A stretch of DNA of 64,000 bases from Agrobacterium tumefaciens. Its GTDB lineage: Bacteria; Pseudomonadota; Alphaproteobacteria; Rhizobiales; Rhizobiaceae. This document shows, one piece after another, positions 62,093 through 64,000 of this stretch. A program made the translations under genes and the position numbers. The stretch is taken from positions 248,001-312,000 of the forward strand of contig NZ_SUPW01000006.1 in assembly GCF_013337285.1 (NCBI RefSeq). The letters are read 5' to 3'. Numbering within the stretch: the first letter of the stretch is position 1; each line of letters starts with the position of its first letter. A model generated the notes under the pieces. That model had not been told where the DNA came from. It worked only from the letters and a program-made list of their open reading frames with translations, and ran no database searches.

Positions 62093-62925
62093 GCGCGCCG
62101 CTTCTGACCGTCGACAATCTGCGCGTCTCCTTCCCCACCCGCACCGGGCTGGTGGAGGCGGTGCGCGGTGTATCCTTTACGCTGGGCCGCGAACGGCTTG
62201 GCATCGTTGGCGAATCCGGCTCCGGCAAATCGCAGACCGGCCGCGCCATCATGGGGCTGACCCCGAAGGGGGCGCTCATCGAGGCCGATACGCTGCGCTT
62301 CGGCGATATCGATCTTCTCAGCGCTTCGGCGAAAGAAAGGCGGCTCATGCGCGGCAAGCGCATGGCCATGATCCTGCAGGATCCGAAATATTCGCTGAAT
62401 CCGGTCATGACCATCGGCCGCCAGATCATGGAAACCTTGCGGACCCATGAGAACGTCAGCTCAGGCGAGGCGCGCCAGCGCACGCTCGCCATGTTGGAGG
62501 CGGTGCAGATTCGTGATCCCGAGCGGGTGTTTGATCTATACCCGCATGAGGTTTCCGGCGGCATGGGCCAGCGTGTCATGATTGCCATGATGCTGGTCTG
62601 CGGCCCGGAACTGCTGATCGCCGATGAGCCGACTTCGGCGCTTGACGTGACGGTTCAGCTGGAAGTGCTCGACATTCTCGACAGGCTGGTGCGCGACCGC
62701 GGCATGGGGCTGATTTTCGTCAGCCACGATCTGCGGTTGGTCTCGTCTTTCTGCGACCGGGTTCTCGTCATGTATGCGGGCAAGGTGGTGGAGGAACTGT
62801 CATCGGCCAATCTGAAGGAAGCGAAGCACCCCTATACGCAGGGTCTGCTCAACTGCCTGCCGGAGATTGGCGGCCACCGGCATCCGTTGCCGGTTCTGGA
62901 ACGCAAGCCGGAGTGGCGCGCATGA
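62089..62925 (+). CDS. Dipeptide ABC transporter ATP-binding protein (DppD-like)
   Basis: A 278-residue ATPase: Walker A GESGSGKSQ, signature VSGGMGQRVMIAM, Walker B LLIADEPTSALD, switch histidine FVSHDLRLV and the oligopeptide family ending HPYTQGLLNCLPEIGG. The typical DppD is about 330 residues, so the C-terminal extension is shortened. The start at 62089 overlaps the permease stop (ATGA); earlier in-frame codons lie inside the permease gene. Confidence 0.9.
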   Translation: MSAPLLTVDNLRVSFPTRTGLVEAVRGVSFTLGRERLGIVGESGSGKSQTGRAIMGLTPKGALIEADTLRFGDIDLLSASAKERRLMRGKRMAMILQDPKYSLNPVMTIGRQIMETLRTHENVSSGEARQRTLAMLEAVQIRDPERVFDLYPHEVSGGMGQRVMIAMMLVCGPELLIADEPTSALDVTVQLEVLDILDRLVRDRGMGLIFVSHDLRLVSSFCDRVLVMYAGKVVEELSSANLKEAKHPYTQGLLNCLPEIGGHRHPLPVLERKPEWRA

Positions 62926-63671
62926 GCACAGTTCTTTCTATCCGCGACATGGTGGTCGACTTCGACGGTTACATCGCGCTCGACAGCGTCAGCATCGACG
63001 TGGCAGAGGGCGAATCCTTCGGCATCGTCGGCGAGTCCGGTTCCGGCAAGTCGACGTTGCTGCGGGCGATTGCCGGCCTCAACCATTTCGACGAAGGCTC
63101 ATTGATGGTGGCTGGTCGCTCCTATTCGAGCAAGCATCGCGACAAGAGCTTCTACAGTGATGTGCAAATGGTGTTTCAGGACCCTTACGGTTCCCTTCAC
63201 CCGCGCCAGACTGTGGATGCGCTGCTGCTGGAGCCGCTGGTCATCCACGGTCTCGACAATCGTGAGCAACGCATTGCCCGCGCGCTCGACGAGGTGGGTC
63301 TCGGCTCCGGTTTCCGGTTTCGGTATTCGCACCAGCTTTCCGGCGGCCAGCGCCAGCGCATCGCCATTGCCCGTGCGCTGATCGTCGAGCCGAAAATCCT
63401 GCTGCTGGACGAGCCGACTTCGGCGCTCGATGCCTCCATCCAGGCGGAAATCCTCAACCTGCTGGAACAGGCGCGCAAGGATCGTAACCTCACCTTCGTC
63501 ATGGTCAGCCACGATCTCGGCGTCATCAGCCACATGTGCGACCGTCTGGCGGTGATGAAGAGCGGCAAGGTTGTGGAAATGCTGGAGGCTGAGGCGCTGG
63601 AAAGCCGCGAGTTCAGCGCGGATTATACAAGGCAGCTGCTGGTGGCGAGTGAGGGTTTTAAACGCGGTTGA
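62922..63671 (+). CDS. Dipeptide ABC transporter ATP-binding protein (DppF-like)
   Basis: A 249-residue ATPase: Walker A GESGSGKST, Q-loop MVFQDPYGSLHPRQTV, signature LSGGQRQRIAIARAL, Walker B ILLLDEPTSALD and switch histidine MVSHDLGVI. It ends soon after the core and lacks the roughly 70-residue oligopeptide C-terminal region of standard DppF. The start at 62922 overlaps the previous stop by 4 bases. It is the last gene of the peptide importer operon. Confidence 0.9.
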   Translation: MSTVLSIRDMVVDFDGYIALDSVSIDVAEGESFGIVGESGSGKSTLLRAIAGLNHFDEGSLMVAGRSYSSKHRDKSFYSDVQMVFQDPYGSLHPRQTVDALLLEPLVIHGLDNREQRIARALDEVGLGSGFRFRYSHQLSGGQRQRIAIARALIVEPKILLLDEPTSALDASIQAEILNLLEQARKDRNLTFVMVSHDLGVISHMCDRLAVMKSGKVVEMLEAEALESREFSADYTRQLLVASEGFKRG

Positions 63672-63689
63672 TTGGCGGGAAGGTGCCTC

Positions 63690-63825
63690 CCTTTCTTCTC
63701 CCCACCGGGGAGAAGATGGCCCGAACGGGGCAGATGAGGGGGCAAGCTCTCCGAAATCCGGCAACGTTGCCCCCTCATCCGGCGCTGCGCGCCACCTTCT
63801 CCCCGGCCGGGGAGAAGAAACAAGT
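63690..63825. repeat. Rhizobial palindromic intergenic mosaic element (RIME-like)
   Basis: A compact nest of inverted repeats. A 9-pair stem lies at 63695-63715 (CTTCTCCCC with its complement, 3-base loop). A 13-pair arm GATGAGGGGGCAA at 63733-63745 is mirrored at 63767-63779. A perfect 22-base palindrome lies at 63796-63817, repeating the CTTCTCCCC arm. The make-up and intergenic place are those of the RIME-type repeats common in Rhizobium and Agrobacterium. It may also end transcription of the peptide operon. Confidence 0.7.
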
Positions 63826-63933
63826 GGCAAGCTTCGTTCCCCACGCGATCTTCTCCGGTGACGTATTCTCTCATCGAGCGGCGGTGATATGCTGCCCCGC
63901 CACACCGGCATATCCGAACAAGGTACCCACACC

Positions 63934-64000
63934 ATGCAACTGCGCGCATTGATGTATTTCGACGAACTCGTCCGTACAAATTCCATGCGCGCCGCGGCGG
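63934..64000 (+). CDS. LysR family regulator, first 22 codons (cut by window end)
   Basis: The visible residues MQLRALMYFDELVRTNSMRAAA match the first helix of the LysR DNA-binding domain (L-x-x-x-x-Y/F-F-x-E-L/V-V-x-x-x-S-x-x-x-A-A). AAGG lies about 10 bases upstream of the ATG. The rest lies beyond the window, so its target cannot be judged. Confidence 0.65.
   Translation, partial: MQLRALMYFDELVRTNSMRAAA

Noticed and set aside
1-64000. tRNA, rRNA genes, insertion sequences or integrases
   Set aside because: None could be recognised; no transposase or integrase-like protein was seen in any well-supported frame.

Overview
This window looks like part of a Rhizobiaceae replicon, most likely an Agrobacterium (A. 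tumefaciens/fabrum complex) secondary chromosome. The basis is high GC with rhizobial gene styles, a napEFDABC operon, TGA-N9-TCA iron boxes of the RirA (IRO) type, a rhizobial-type palindromic intergenic mosaic repeat, and a complete locus for an agrobactin/vibriobactin-type catechol siderophore. The species call is inference; no database search was possible.

Layout. 0-6.3 kb: the end of an ABC transporter ATPase, an NnrS-family membrane protein and a complete periplasmic nitrate reductase operon (napEFDABC). 6.4-18.8 kb: a LysR regulator, a giant (about 1984 aa) RTX exoprotein carrying a calcineurin-like phosphoesterase domain, its own type I secretion ATPase/permease and membrane fusion protein, and a Tat-exported PhoX phosphatase. 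19-43 kb: the siderophore region. On the minus strand are a phosphopantetheinyl transferase and entA-B-E-C (2,3-dihydroxybenzoate synthesis and activation). Divergent from entC, over a shared promoter region with an IRO box, are an NRPS with two cyclisation domains plus an adenylation domain and then a free-standing VibH-like condensation enzyme. Facing these on the minus strand are an ABC importer (ATPase, two permeases, binding protein), a ViuB-like siderophore-interacting flavoprotein, a free-standing aryl carrier protein and an NRPS of condensation-carrier-condensation type. A flavin monooxygenase, an IclR regulator and a TonB-dependent receptor with its own IRO box close the region. The parts add up to the six domains of Vibrio VibF split over two proteins, plus VibH, VibB, VibE and VibD equivalents, as expected for agrobactin (spermidine, three dihydroxybenzoates, one threonine-derived oxazoline).

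43-53 kb: glutaryl-CoA dehydrogenase with a divergent LysR regulator. Next is a LacI-regulated operon in which a spermidine/putrescine-type ABC importer is followed directly by a nucleoside hydrolase and an adenine deaminase, suggesting purine nucleoside uptake and breakdown. 53-55 kb: an unusual two-gene unit, a cytosolic chymotrypsin-fold protein with an intact His-Asp-Ser set and a small three-helix membrane protein, under an AT-rich upstream region. 55-63.7 kb: an M20 amidohydrolase, a phosphoribosyltransferase, an M19 dipeptidase and a five-gene dipeptide/oligopeptide ABC operon. The window ends with a palindromic repeat element and the first codons of a LysR-type regulator.

Most promising for follow-up: the split VibF assembly line with its decayed carrier domain, a possible Irr-type iron box in front of phoX (PhoX is an iron enzyme), the secreted RTX phosphoesterase, and the protease-like/membrane protein pair at 53.2-54.8 kb.
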